From Anarhynchus alexandrinus (Eukaryota; Chordata; Aves; Charadriiformes; Charadriidae), in NCBI GenBank assembly GCA_008711295.1, contig VUYV01000016.1:8233920-8297919 (forward strand): 64,000 nucleotides of DNA, in the 5' to 3' direction. The notes under the pieces are model-generated. The model was not told where the DNA came from, ran no database searches, and saw nothing but the letters and a program-made list of their open reading frames with translations. Below are positions 11,108-24,900 of the stretch, piece by piece; the first letter of the stretch is position 1; the number at the start of each line of letters is the position of its first letter. The translations under genes and the position numbers were made by a program.

Positions 11108-13640
11108 CCATGCAGTTCACCACAACAGTGACCCCAGATCTATACAAGGCTTTCAACTTCTGTGGGAATAAAAGTCACCTAAATGAAATGTAATGCTCAA
11201 GACTTTTGCTACCCAGTCTCAAATCTTGGGGGGAGGCTTCAGGTCCCCCATCCAGTTCTCTGCCATGCAGGGAGGTACAGATGTGTGCGGCAGGATAGAG
11301 AGGCAGGATAAAAAGCCCTTCATGTTTTCAGCTCTTTTTACGTAAATTCGTGCTGCAGATGGTAGAGGTGATAGACTTCCCAGTGAAGTCTGTTTAGCAT
11401 TTTGCCCTAATATATGCTATCCTGGGGCTGGCATGCTGGTAGGATTATGCCCAGGAAAAGTTTGGAGCTACCATCAATTTTATGAGACTATAGGGCAGCA
11501 TTACACAAGCATCGGTGTTATCCTTTTGGAAGGAAATGGAACATTAAGTAATAAAAGCTCTACTTAAGTACCTGTAATAAATATTGAATAGCCAAGGAAA
11601 ACTCATTAGAGGAAATGTCGTCTTTCCAATGCTGAAAAAACCCCAGCCGCCCTCAAACCTACACGCCGTTGGTTGAAGCTGTGTTGCCAGCTTGTTCACC
11701 AAACAGGAACCGAAGACGTTTTTGTTGTAAGTTATCCTGACAAAATGAAGCATATTGTGCAGAAGACAGGTGGTGTCTTCCGCGAATGGGTCCCTGGTTT
11801 ATCTGTTTCTGGAGTAAGTAATCTTACACTTTATCCAGTGTATCTGAGGAAGGGTTTCCAAAAGTCTGTTCCAGTTTGGAGGGAGGCCTGTTTCTTGTAT
11901 TAATACAACTTTCTCAGGTGGATATCATCTTGAACTGTATTTGTTTTGCTTTTCCATACAGCTCAGGGCCTTTTCCTAAGAATTTGTATTTCTAATTCAT
12001 AAGGAAGCAAGTTGGCAAGCATTATAAGAAAAAAACATTATTTTCTTGAGGAAACTCTAGTCAGCCATATGTATTAGATCGTCTAATAACTGATCTCGTG
12101 TATGTCATATTACTGAGAGAATTCAACACTTAAATGAAGCATTTCGCTTTTTAGACCCTCTGCAGATTTTGGTGGATGATTACTTAAATGTACAGGTTTA
12201 TGAGTGGGGTTATCTGAGAAGATGAAAAGGAAGAAGCAGCAAAGATTACAGCACAGTCTTAAAAAAAAAAAGTCAGATGCAGTTGGAGTCAGTTCATGGG
12301 AAGGTGGAATTCAACCTGCGCTTCAGATGTGGAAAGAGAAAGGGTCACACAGCTAGTGGGACGAGAATAAGTAACTGTAGGAAATACGCTACGTGTATTG
12401 TATGATCTTCGTCATTCCAAACAAGAAATCAACAGGGCTGAAAATAAGGACATCTAGGTGTCTGATAAGTGAGGGGAAAAAAGTTTTCCCACTACTTAAG
12501 AAAATCTTTTGCCACTCTTGTGCTGCTGACAGAATTAAGGGGGTACTGCTGCGCCTCTGGAGTGCAGAGGATAAACTGCATGGTCTTTAGGCCATGACAT
12601 TGTATTTGTGGTAATGTCAAAGAAGTTTGGAAAGTCAGTGGAGTAGCAAGTTTGGTTCATAACTCTACTACACATACAGCATGGCTGTTGTCACTGCAAA
12701 TAATGATTGCTAGATTCCCTGTGATTGCTTTTTGAAAACGGAATCTGAGGGACCCCTATTTCTTCTCATCCCTGGCTCTCTGGCCTTTATAGACTACGCG
12801 TGCCCAGAAAAAGGTTGATGGAAATTAACTGCTCACAGAAAACCCTGTTCAGCTAGATTTTGCATAGTTAACCAAGAGTGACTCCAACTGTAAAGCATTT
12901 AGCTGCTCTTTAATTGAGATATCATGATTATTGCACAGGAGTCAGTTTCTATAATAACTCTCTGATACAAAAAATAATGAGGCCCAGAGTCACTCAGATA
13001 CTTAAGCTGTCACTTAGGTTGACACAGCAGTCCCCTTCACTGCAGAGTGAGTATGTCAAGCAAATGCTGAAGAATTTCCCAGTTTCGAAGTCTGAATTCC
13101 TGATACTAAGTGTGGCATTGCTGGCTTGTATTTGGACTGTGTATGTGTATTGTATTTGTGATGTGCGATACAGTAAAACATCACAATGCTATTGAGTATG
13201 GAATATTAAATATTTCAAACAATTTGCTACTGGAGCAAATGCAGTTATATCCAGCATGATGTAAAAGCTAAGCTGAATTGATCTATTATTTCTATCTGTA
13301 ACTAGAAAGACAGCTTCAGGGAGAAAAAAACCAATCCATCAACATCAGCATTAAAGAATGTTGGAAATCTTGTATAATGGCATTACATGAAAAAGCACCA
13401 TTAGCTGCACATAATACAATAACAGACTATCAAAATGGCATCAAACATACATGTGTCTTTTATGGCAATAGTGTATAACTAAAATTACAGGGTAAGCTCA
13501 AACTATTTCTATTAGAAAAAATAGAAATGAGTGTACTGCAAGATAATAGACTGATAAGTGAAGACAATGCTGTGCAGATTCACGTAGAATTTTCCAAAAA
13601 TAAAAGTACTGACGCACTGCAGTCCTGGTGCCACTGGGGG

Positions 13641-13790
13641 CTGTGGAGTCGGCATGGTCAGTGGTTTCAAGACAAGGTTAGACAGTGCTCCGAACTGACT
13701 CGGGTGTGGCTGATTCCTCCCTGGGGCACTGGGATGGTTCAGGTGACCTCTTGACGTTGCTTCCAGTCACGTATGTCATCATTTTCATGT
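13641..13790 (+). mobile_element. Diverged CR1 3' end (sense orientation)
   Basis: The sequence ctgtggagtc ... gtggtttcaagacaaggtta ... ggttcaggtgacctcttga ... cttccagtca follows the layout of a CR1 ORF2 end and 3' UTR: 'tgtggatgcc', 'ttcaaggccaggttggat', 'tagatgacctcttgaggtcccttcc'. It is strongly diverged and lacks a clear octamer tail, so the limits are approximate. It is the only CR1 piece here in the same orientation as PCSK2. Some other old avian LINE subfamily is possible. Confidence 0.6.
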
Positions 13791-15403
13791 TGCTGAATGT
13801 GATAAGTGGGGTAAGGCAATACAATGAGCTTTATGCCTCAAAAATACTTGTAACCATGTGGAAGTCAGTCATTTTACAAAATCCCGTTGAGACAGCGGAT
13901 CACATTCAACCTCTGCTCTGCTGCCTGCAAATTGCTGAACTGGCATTAGTTAAGTTTCTGCTTTATTGTTGATGTCTGTTCTTTTGACTGCAGCATTGCT
14001 CCCCAGTCTCCCTCTGCTTTTTCCTGGCTCCCTCTTGTTTCCTGTCTCTATTCATCAATAGAGTGTCTGTTTTTTGGAGCAGGCCTTGCCTTTGTTATTT
14101 GTCTGTGCCATTTCCAGCCTTGAGTCTTCAGTGGGGTCTGTCTAATATTATAATACAAGCAGTGGTGAGAATAGATGGTTAGGGTTTTTTTAGTAGTGTG
14201 TTGAGAAGAATGGATAGTGTGAGCTAGTGACTTTGAATTAATGTGGAAGCTAGTGTGCAGCACAAGTTTGCTTTGGTTCGGGGCAAGTTTGGTTTTGAAT
14301 TAGAAATGCAGTGCCCTGAAGTCACTGAAGCTTGTGAATGTCTCAACATTCACTGAATCTAGGAATCCACAGACTTAGCGTTGGTGACAATCATGCTTTT
14401 CTCCCTTGGGAAGCTCGAGCCACCTGCAGCCTGTGTTGGTGAGAAAAAGGAAAGCAGCCGCTGGCTGGCTTTGCCTTCTCTGGGCTGTCATCACACCAGC
14501 ATCTCCTGGCGCCATGAGGTGACTCTTCCTTCCTCTTGTTAGTTCAGGATAGCTGGGGTTGACTTGGAAGACGCAGTTGTGGCCTGGGAACACTTGTGCT
14601 TGATGATGGCAAAATATGGGGTTCAAAAGTGGTCTCCCTTCCCAAGTCATCAACATTAGAGCTACCACAGAATCTAGACTGCTGTGTGTAAGCACATCTT
14701 CAGGGTTAACTTCACTTTCAGTTTAGAAAATGTGTATTCAGCTATACTTTCTTGTTTTCAATACGAGTAAATTGTATGCTAGAAAAACTTCCTCAGGAAC
14801 AACGCAAGACATTTTTGAGTCTGATTTTCTTTTGGCAAATCTCTAAGCCTAACAGAAAATTAGGGGACTGGAAAACTGCCTTTGAGTTAAACCCTTTTGA
14901 AGGATTAGAAGTATATTGGTTGCCATATACTTTGGGAAGAATACAGAATTAGTTGAAATATTGTACCAGATAATATATGATGCCCATGTATTTTAGACTG
15001 TGACATGGTAGATTTAGAATGAAATGAAATAGATTTTTAACGGTTTATTTCTATTCTTTCTTGACTTCAGAAAAACAGCTGTTAAAACAGTTACTGGGTT
15101 TCTTATGCGTACAGTTAGATGACCAAAACCATTTACTGTGTATGACATTGGCAATAAATAAAAGGCAGTGCAGCTAAGGGTGGACAGTTAAATCAATAAC
15201 AGCATAGTACTGGAACACTTTTTGGTGTAGTTTTCTGGGGTATCTGAGCATGCTGTGCCAGGGCTTGCATCACAGGGCTGTGACGTTAAAAATCCCACCA
15301 CCTTTCTACTAACAGACTCAAGCTAAAAGAACTGATATAATGGCATATGTTACTATATCACACCATAAATGTATTATGTAGTGCATCCACTCATGCCATT
15401 TAA

Positions 15404-15618
15404 CATCCTTTACTGTTGTTTACAATTTGAGGAGTGTTTCCTTTGTGAACCGCATTTCAGTCTATTGGTTTATTGCAGTCTGTTCCAAAAAACTGTTGCT
15501 AGAAGCATTCTCTGTTTCCAGATATGCAAAGTGTGTACGCAATATCTTAAGTATAATACTATATTTTTTTTTGCCACCAACTCAACAAACCAGAAGCCAA
15601 CAAGGAATATAAATACAT
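15404..15618. repeat. Direct duplication, copy 1 (215 bp)
   Basis: This segment begins catcctttactgttg and ends aatataaatacat. It is repeated base for base at 15719-15933 (offset 315). Copy 1 ends precisely where the CR1 tail begins. The segment itself is ordinary intron with no coding meaning. Confidence 0.95.
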
Positions 15619-15717
15619 AGAATCATAGAATCATAGAATCATAGAATGGTTTAGGTTGGAAAGGACCTTGAAGATCATCGAGTTCCAACCCCCCTGCCAT
15701 AGGCAGGGACACCTCCC
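15616..15717 (-). mobile_element. Young-looking CR1 3' end with four octamer repeats, cut by an assembly gap
   Basis: Four perfect copies of catagaat (15616-15647) are followed by ggtttaggttggaaaggacc and ttgaagatcatcgagttccaacc, the complement of a CR1 3' UTR and tail. The element runs into the N at 15718, so its 5' part is not in the assembly. The regular octamers and near-consensus body suggest a recent insertion. It sits between two exact copies of a 215-bp flank. Three bases (cat) at the junction could belong to either target or element. Confidence 0.93.
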
Positions 15718-15718
15718 N
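15718..15718. other. Assembly gap (single N) between CR1 and duplicated flank
   Basis: The N separates a truncated CR1 3' end from the second copy of a 215-bp repeat. It marks a contig join. Confidence 0.95.
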
Positions 15719-15933
15719 CATCCTTTACTGTTGTTTACAATTTGAGGAGTGTTTCCTTTGTGAACCGCATTTCAGTCTATTGGTTTATTGCAGTCTGTTC
15801 CAAAAAACTGTTGCTAGAAGCATTCTCTGTTTCCAGATATGCAAAGTGTGTACGCAATATCTTAAGTATAATACTATATTTTTTTTTGCCACCAACTCAA
15901 CAAACCAGAAGCCAACAAGGAATATAAATACAT
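15719..15933. repeat. Direct duplication, copy 2 (215 bp), starting right after an N
   Basis: This copy is identical to 15404-15618 as far as I can read, but it continues into unique sequence (ctgtgaaatcattgc) instead of CR1. It starts directly after the N at 15718, as expected if a new contig begins there with overlapping sequence. It represents the pre-insertion (empty) form of the site. Confidence 0.95.
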
Positions 15934-18900
15934 CTGTGAAATCATTGCTTGTATGCATGATGCATCTATGAATACAAAAAGGGGTTTACAAAGGTCGGAA
16001 AAAGTTGATTGCAGTATTTGCAGATACAATGGAAATGAATTAAAGGTTTAGATTTAAATTGTTTCTGAATAGTTTTCTGCCGTAATTATTTGATGCTGCA
16101 TTGGAACATGGCTTTTCAGCAAAATGGGTACCTCTAACAGCTGAGAATAGCCAATAGTAATTAAAATGCTAATATGTATGTCATGGGTTGGTGAAGTTGA
16201 ATAATGCTTCTTGGCCTTGTGAAGTTCCGTACTGAGTGGGACAATAGGACTGGGTAGAATAAAGCATTGTCTAAAGGCTAAGAAATACTGTAGCATCTCC
16301 ACATTACATAGTTTTCTGAATTAGTTGTATAATACCAGCTCTGTACTATCATAAATGGACTCTGGTCAATATTACAACTTTGCTTATATGAAGCGATAGC
16401 TGAATGGCCACATTTCTGTGAAGATGCTGCTTAATGTTTTATATGGATAGCCATCTACTGTCTGAGTGCTGAAAAGAAAGGTGCTGTTATTACGTGTACA
16501 GACTTAACATTTCATAAATGTAAATAGTCGGTCTCCATTCATTTTATCTTTATTGATTCCAAGCATTGTTCTTTCATACAGAGGAATACACAGTAAGGGA
16601 TCCATGAGCCTTGCAAATGTGAAGTCTTCACAGAGGAACCAGGGTTGCCAGAAGTAATTATTGTTTTTATACTCCTGGTCTCACGGCAGTATCACTAAGC
16701 TGATTACTGCTGGTCTCCAGCTTATGTAACACTGCAGTGCTGTGCCGAACACTAATAGCTGGTTCTCTTCTTCCTCACCACCTCTGCACACTCTCTTCTA
16801 TTCCTTTTCTTTGGAGGAAGTCCAGATGCATTGGTTGTACCCTCATCAAGAACCTGAAAAATAAAATAACCCAGTAGGGCGAGGAGACACCCTGTGTTTT
16901 GTCTTGGAGTCTGAGGCTGAGTGATTGAATATATTTGTTCCCATCTAACTTGGCTTTGTCATCTGGCAAATAAGATAAACTCAATCCTGAGCCCATCTTT
17001 TGTGTTAGGCCGCTGATTTCCCTGGCGCTCAGCCAGCCTTCCCCTGCCCAGCTTCTGAATCGCTTTTGTCCTAGGTGTGGTTCCACCAAAGTCAGCGCTA
17101 TCGTGCCTGGAGACGTTTTCTCTCTGGCTGGCAGCTGCTATCCCAGCCCCGTTGCTCTTCAGAGAAGCCACGTTCTAGTCAGTGTCTGCAGTGTGTCTAA
17201 AAATGTGAGATACCTTTTATAAACCTTATGGGTACCATTATAACTGCTGTTTTTTTCCAACTTGGAACAAGCTGAACTCTTCTTGTAATAGCCTGCCTTA
17301 TGCATTTTATGGATCTGATACCATGGGGCAACAAGCAATCTCTGGCAGAGTTTGGACAAAAAGACTGATTCTCTTAGGCCAGGAGATACTGACATAATTG
17401 AACAGTGCTTGCTTTATTTTCTTTTCTCAACTGTGATGCTCTCTTGAGAAAACGTTCATTGGAATCCATTTTATTTGTTTTGGAACACAAGCTTTTCTTG
17501 GAATAATTCCCTTGGTTGCTATAGGAAGAGGATTTCTGTTTGGACTATTTATTTTCTGAAAAGAGGAAGGGAAACCTCAGTGTTAATCTTCTATTTCCTT
17601 GTTTCCAGATCCAACCATATTCGTATCTCATAAATCTCAAGGGTCCTTCCCCAGGTTGTGCAGGGCATGTTATAAGAAAAGCTTATGCAAGTTTTTCCAT
17701 CAAACAGCTAACGAAAATGATTATTTTCCTAAAGGAAAAAAAATATTTTTAGGACTTTAATAGTGCAATTACAAAGGAACAGAAACAGAATCTACATTTT
17801 CGTATTCAAAATACTGAATCGAGGGAAGAATATGTTATTGCATCAAATGAGTTTATTTAGCAAAAAGAGTTTAATTTTGTTTGAACCTTTCTGGTTGGAA
17901 CCTTTTGTAAGAATTTGTTTCATGATCATTTCTGATTATTTTCTTCAGTTTCATTATTTCTTTCCAAATGAACATCCCATTTCCAGACATCCATAGGTCT
18001 GACTCCAGTTTCCACAGGGTGAGAAGTATGTTTCATGCAAGGAAAAACAGCTAGTGGGAGACAGCCTCTGAAACAAGCATCTGATTCTTGGCCAGGACTA
18101 CGGTCTTCTCCTCCTCCTCATAGAAATGGGTAACTCCCTGCTCACTTCCCTGCTGCTTTTAATTGAATCTAAATGACTAAGAACAAACTTAAAGGCGGCA
18201 GTGCCACTGTGAGGGCTAGAGCTTCTCCCAGCTGGGTAAACCTCCCTCTCTCTGATGCCCGTTACCTCTAGCAAACCTCCGCTGGGTCTTTGGTCCATAG
18301 CCATTTTGAAAAATGGAAGCGAAGGGGCTTGGCACAAGCTAGTTGTTTCTATTGCTAATTCACTGAACAATGGCAATTTGCTGAACATCTGCCTCAGAAG
18401 TTTTTTTTGGTCCTGTTTGGATGTTAGTTTAGGAAACCATTGTTATCCAAAACTGCCTGAAGAGTTTATCACAAACAAATCCAGGGGAGCTCAACTCACC
18501 CTGCCTTTTCTAAAAACGTCTAAGGAGGCTGTGATTTCGCTTAGCGGCTTCTTAAACCCTGTTGTGAGGAGGTAATGGGAGCTGAGTGATGCAGTCCTCC
18601 GAAGAAGGAAGCATTTTTTACTTATAAGCTATAATTCACTGTAAACCAAAAAACCCCAGTAGTTAAATTGAGACATGCGGAAGATGAGGTATGAATAATT
18701 TTGGTTTTACTTCCATGAAGTAAGTTAGATAAAAACCTGGAAAAGGGGTTATAAATGATTGGGTTTGGTTAGTTATCTCTAAGGAAGAAAACTTTCTGCA
18801 TGAGCAATTTGCCATAGCTAAAAAATGGGTTTTGTTTAATTTCAGAGTTGCCATATGCAGTCTCAGTGGAACTTGGAGTTTAATTATGAAATGTTTTCAC

Positions 18901-21900
18901 TTTCATGTTAGTGAGGTTTGCAAGAAAGTTTCAGTGTATGAAAGAAATGCAAATTCCATATTGAGATTGGAATGTATGAAAAAGGGCAGTGCTTTTAGGA
19001 GTATGAGTCAAACTGATGTTTACTGGTGTCCTGCCTTTCACTGTGGAATATTGAACATTTTTGCATAGAGAAGGGATGTATTTCCATAAAGACAGCTCTT
19101 TAGCTATGTTGTTTGTCAGAAAAGATCTACCCATCATGGTTTTCTTATTAGCACTGTACTTAAGAAGTGTGTGCAAGGTGAATTACCTACCTGGCTTGCA
19201 AACAATGAATAATTCGGTGTAAGGCAGAAAGTCAAATAAATCTTTCCAAATACTTTCTGTCTTCCTACAAAATAGATGAGAGTGAGAAAGGGACTGTTTT
19301 CGTGATTTAATACTTGCAAATCTTTCACTGAAATGATCTGTCTGTCCATCTGAAATAATTTGTGGTCTTTTACAGTATGTAATGAAATAATCTTTAACTA
19401 CAGGTTTCAAAGCATTTTTCAAATATAGAGTATGCCAATTTCACAAATGCTGGAAATAAATAGAGAGGGGCTTTACATTTTCCAAAAGGTCATACAGCGA
19501 AGCAGAGCAGAAGTAGGAGTAGATTCCAGATGCCCAATCTACTGTTCTGGGGAAGAAAAAAAAAAAAGAAGAGGTTGGATTACAGCCATTTGTGGTCTTT
19601 ACAGCACCTGGGCAATAAGAAAACTGAGATGAGAACAGTGGGGAAAAAATAAAAACCAAGAGATTAGCGCAGATCCTCTGAAGCCCAAAAGACTTAGACA
19701 AAGGACAGTAACCTTAAACTGTAATTACTGTTGTCATTTAGTGTTTCCACATGCATGATCTGGAGGCTCAGGGGAAATTACTGTGCTAGAGGCTATTTAA
19801 GCGTAAAATAATAACAGAATTGTATGGAGGCATTTGTCCCTGGGTATAATCCAGTACTAGCGGTCCTGCCTCTGCTCCCGTCCTTGCTTCCCCGTGGCTC
19901 GTTCCAGCTTTTCCCAGGACGGTGCTTCCTCCTCCTGGGTAACAGCAGCAGCAGATGGAGAAACACATTTACATCTGTAGCCTTAATAGAGATTTGCGTG
20001 AGAGCTCTTTGTGCTCAGGAGACTGTATCCCAAATAACATTTTTTCATTTACCGTTTCATTCTTTGCTGTCCAATAAACAACTAATTTTTTGCATAAACT
20101 ATGCACAAGTTATTGGACTGAACATGCTGCAGTTTATACATTTAAAATGTATAGGTGCAGCATTTCCCAGAAGGTAAAATCCAACACCCCCCTGCCTTTG
20201 CATTTTCAGATGGAAAGAAGCAGAAAATCAGGGAATTGTGTTTTGTTGTGTTACTTTAGACCTACTTTAGACTATGCTACTGACCCCCAATGTGTGTTGA
20301 CGGGCCGGGGAAGGTATGGTTTGTCAGAGAGGTGTATCAGTGACTTCTTAGCAATTAGGGTTGTCTAGCTGTTGCGCTGTTTTTATTATAATATTTGCTT
20401 GTGGAAAACGGAGCTCTCTTGGGTCTCTGCAGGTGGGAAGCTGACATTTAGCTCCTTTGGGTTCTCCTGCCCCAACTGCCAGGAGCATTGGTGGGACACC
20501 AGGACAAGGCATCTTCTTAGCTCTGATCCCAAACTGCAGCCCTGCCTCTAGGCCAAGGTGCTGTCTTCTTTGAGCACATTACCCTCAGGCAGAGATGTGG
20601 AATGAAATGATAAATAGTTTTTGTCCCCTTTGTGTGGTGATTTGAAACCTCGTTTTAATAAGTTTTGCTTGATTGAAACAGCAGCTACCCACCTTGACTA
20701 GAGGAACTAGTGATTTTGATGAAAGACATGATGAATGATTGCCTTGAGATTTATGTGGGTTTTTTGTCAAGTCCTGAGTTAAATTGAAAGGGCACGTATG
20801 AGGGGGGGAATAGGAGAGAACTTTTCTGAGTTCTGCCTTTATTTTTTGTTGTGAAGTTAGGAAACAAGAAAGGGATTTATTTTTTTTTCCTTTTCAGCCA
20901 TATTTTCCATAAGGACCTCAGATAAGTTTTTACTGGACAACACAGTAGCTTTCCAGGACTGTTTTCATAACAGCTCTCAAGGAAAAACAAACAAAACAAC
21001 CATCTGCTTCCTTCATCACTGACCAAACCATGACCTTGGTTAGACGCTTGTTTAAGGTATGAGGAGCTTGTGCTTTCTTCCTCTCTAAACGTTGCCTGCT
21101 TTATGAGTTATGATCAAGGGAAGAGAAATTCCCCTGGACAGTTTTCATCACCTGTAGGCACCTGTGGAGGAAGAGGGTACCTGGCTTAAATGGGAGGGAG
21201 GAGAAGCGTGTGAAGGAACAACACATGCCTCAGGAGGAGATCACACTGGGATTTTTGCAGTTATTCCGTGGAACTGGATACAGGTGCTTATGCTGTGTGA
21301 CCCTCCACAAGCTCCAAGATGGAAATGCTGGAGAGGAGCCACCTGTTAGCCGCCACTTTTGAGGTGCACCAGTAGTGCACCTACACTAGGAGATTTCCAG
21401 GCCATCTCCATTTGCTGCTGCTGCTTGCAGAGCCTGAGCACGCTGATTCACCAGGCTCTGCATGCTGCTCCGGCTTCATAGTATGCACCTCCTCTGGGCA
21501 CCTCTGCTTACTCATTCCCCCTCAATATCTCAGTGTCTTTTCCTCACCAGTGAGTTGCGTATTTTTGATTTGGTTACTTCTTTGGAAACAAACACTTTCC
21601 CCTGAAGCAAAGAGTAATTTGTCCTCACAATTTCAGCCCAGCAAGTTTGAACTTGAGTTCAACCGGAGGGAGGCTTTTAACAGTTTTTCACTTCACAGGG
21701 ATGGTGTTAAACACAAGAGAGATGTTTCTCCAATTTGCAGCAGTGAAAATCTGAAGTAATTTCACTGAAACGAGTGGAGTGAGTCCGTATTTACCCTTGG
21801 GCAAGAGGAGGTGGAACCTGGGTCTTTGCACTTCTGGAGAATTGAATCTCAGCCAAGAAGCTAATACCAAATGTGCACTGTTGTTCCATGGTGGTGGCTT

Positions 21901-24900
21901 CACCTGATGCTTTTCTAGGTGGTGTTCCTGAGTTTAGGTATTCCTGCCTCTTTTGTCCTCGCTGTTTTTTCCTCTGACACCATTCCCACTTTTCTTGTTA
22001 CAGGGATAGCTGCTGTTGTGATAGAGAATATGATTGCATTTAAAAAAAAAAATATGTTTCTAAGCTAGATAATTTTCCTGATCTCATTTGCAGTTCAGTC
22101 TAGGGTGGCATGTGATGAGCTGAAACAAGAAGGAATAACTTAAATTGGGTTGGCTCTACCTGAGAGGGAAGTGAGGAACGATGAGGGGCCCTGCCCAGTA
22201 GAGAGGATGGTAATTTTGAGTCCTTTTCAGGGACCTCGGGGTTTTTTTCAATTTTTTTTTTTTTGTGTTTAGGTTTTCCCATTTTGCAAAATACTGTTGT
22301 TAATCATCAGTGTCATGAGGGTAATGACATTTTGAGCTAAGACTTTGGCAGTCCTTACAAGATTCTGCTGTATCTTTGGCAGCGCTTCATTGTTCGTCAG
22401 GTTCCTTTCATGATAGTCATTCATAGGTACAGCTCACCTCACTCTTAACAAAAAGGCCCAGAATAATGGACATCATCTCTGACGTCATTGCGTTGCCAAC
22501 AGCTTGCCAAGTCCATGATTCTGTCATTTAGCACAGGATGTTTTACGCTTCTTCAGACTGCAGTGGCCCAAGACACGTGGGACTTTATATCCTAATCTAG
22601 GCACCTCTTCAAACTGCCATGAAGTCAATCCTTCTGCTATAGTAGTTTATTTCCCCAGGTCTCCTTTTTGTTACTCTGAAGTACTGGTGGTCTCCAGCCA
22701 CTTCTTCAGTGCTTGCTGTAACACGGGTTAATGCTGGTGGTTTGGAACCCTGAATGTGCATGCAGCAGGCCCTGCTAGTATTAATCAGAGATTCATCACT
22801 TTCCATACCAAAGAAATGTAATTTCATCACGGAAGCTTTTCTTTTAAATTTTTATTCTGTGGAAACCATAACATGAATTGGGTCTCAAAGTTTGGACACA
22901 AAGAGCGATTTCCATAGAATTTGCATGCATCATTTTTTATTGCGTCCTGTGTGAAGCCTGAGCAAATTATTTTCTTCCATGATTTGCTAAACATTTGTAA
23001 ATATATTGCTAAATATTTGGAAATAAACCAGGAAGAGCAAGAAGTACGTAGTGAGGGTAGCGGTTTACAGGAGTGTATGGAAATCTTTGGTGATAAGCAA
23101 AAGCATATTCAGGGTTTAGCCTTTCTCAGTCCCTTGGGGTACAGCCTCCTTTCAGTGAGCGTGAATAGAGAGGTTCCTATTAATATTGATGCAAATTATC
23201 TATGTGTACTGGGAGGAAAATATACTCCAAAGTCTAATTATTTTATGCTGATAACTGAACCGAAAACCTATTCCCTCATTTCTGGCCAAAAAAACCCCAA
23301 AACAGCAATAGTTCAAATAATTTGTAGCAGGATCATGATTTTATCACTTTGTTTAAACCAGCCTGTGCTCTGACCTGGTGGGGACAAGGGAAAACTCTGG
23401 CCCCAAAATCCTTGCTAGTGCACATACAACTCCGATTAATAATGAGTTTTTTAGTCTTTGGGGGGGGCAGTTTTCATTGCTTTAGGCAGTGGATAAATAG
23501 AGGGGCCTGTGACAAATCTGAACCAATTGGATGTCCTGGTCCCTTGAATCAAAGCAGAAGCCCCTTTGTTTCTAAGATTTTTTGAAAATAGTTTTAATTG
23601 TGCAGATGTGCTTTGGAGAGAGGCTTGGTCAGCAGCCAGTGGGACAGGCTGCTGGAGAACATGGGCAGGGATGTAAAAAGCCTCTCTGCTAAGGGGGTTG
23701 TTGAGAAAACCCATAAAGAATATTCAGACCACACTTCTGTGCCTCGTACTGCTCTGTCTCCATGACGAGCTGAGAGTTTCAGCTGGGATAAACTTTGAGC
23801 ATATTAATACTTGTCTCAGTTTCACAGGTTTTTCCTTCCCAGTTAATCCTCCATGTGCTCTGTTATGTTGGGGCTGTCTCTGTGCCCCAGCATGACATCT
23901 CCTCCCTGCTTTGTTGACCGCACCACTGCTCTGTGTTAGGCCTCCTGCCGACAGTCTCACGCTAGGTGTGATCCCTTTGCCAAAAAGCTCGTGTCTGGTG
24001 ACTCTCTTGTCAAGAAAAGAACTGTAGACTTTGCCTGGGTTCAATATGCTGCTTGAGCTGGGCACTGGGCAGCTCAGGAGTTCAGGGGCAGAAGGGTGGT
24101 TTTCTACCACTTCTGGTGGCAGCCAGATTCTGGGATGAGATGGGAAAAGTGCCCTGATGTAGATCTCTCTGCCTTGGCCGTGCTCTCTCCCACAGTGCCA
24201 GGCACTGAGGAGCTCTGCAACTGCGCTCTCTGCAGGCTCCCTGGCAGGAATTGAAGGAGAACATTAAAAGAAAGGATTCTGATGTACAGTGTGTCATGAC
24301 AAGAATCAAGGTCAGTCCTTTGGAAGTACCAAATGAAAAACCGATTAGGGTAAAGGACAGAATTATAGGACATGGACTGTTTCTTTCATTTTTATAAACC
24401 CATCCCTTATTTCCTGGCTTTTCCTACCTTTCCTCTTGATACAGAAATTGTTCTGTAGAAACTGTTCTGTTCTAATGCTTCCTCTGTGGCAGATGGCCTG
24501 TCCCTGGCAGCTATATAGCAGTATACACTACTAACCCATTGCTTTACAGCAGCGATACATAAAACTCTGCTGATTTTATTAACGTGCTTTGTGACGGGGA
24601 TCCATAAACCTCTGAATCTAGGAGCTGAAGAAGTGCAATTGCAATCTTTACGGTGTACAGCCTGATCGATACAAATCATCGGTTGCTTCCTACTGGGCTG
24701 GGAAAGGCATGCATGGGAGCAAGCTCCCTTGTCGTTTCTGTCCAGTGTATTTATGGTAATAAAATAAAGAAGTAGCTGTGCTATAAACAACCACTCAGCT
24801 GTTGGGTGCATGAGCAGATACGTGAATGTGAGCAGCAGCATAATTGCGGTTTTCCCTCTGTCATAAGATTGGCTTCTGTTTTGTATCTGACTTCTAGTTA

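Noticed and set aside
15427..15927. Two identical 61-codon frames suggesting a tandem gene pair
   Set aside because: They are identical only because they lie in the exact 215-bp duplication around the CR1. The peptide has no recognisable feature.
22921..23373. 150-codon + strand open frame in intron 2
   Set aside because: AT-rich composition, no motif and no splice support.
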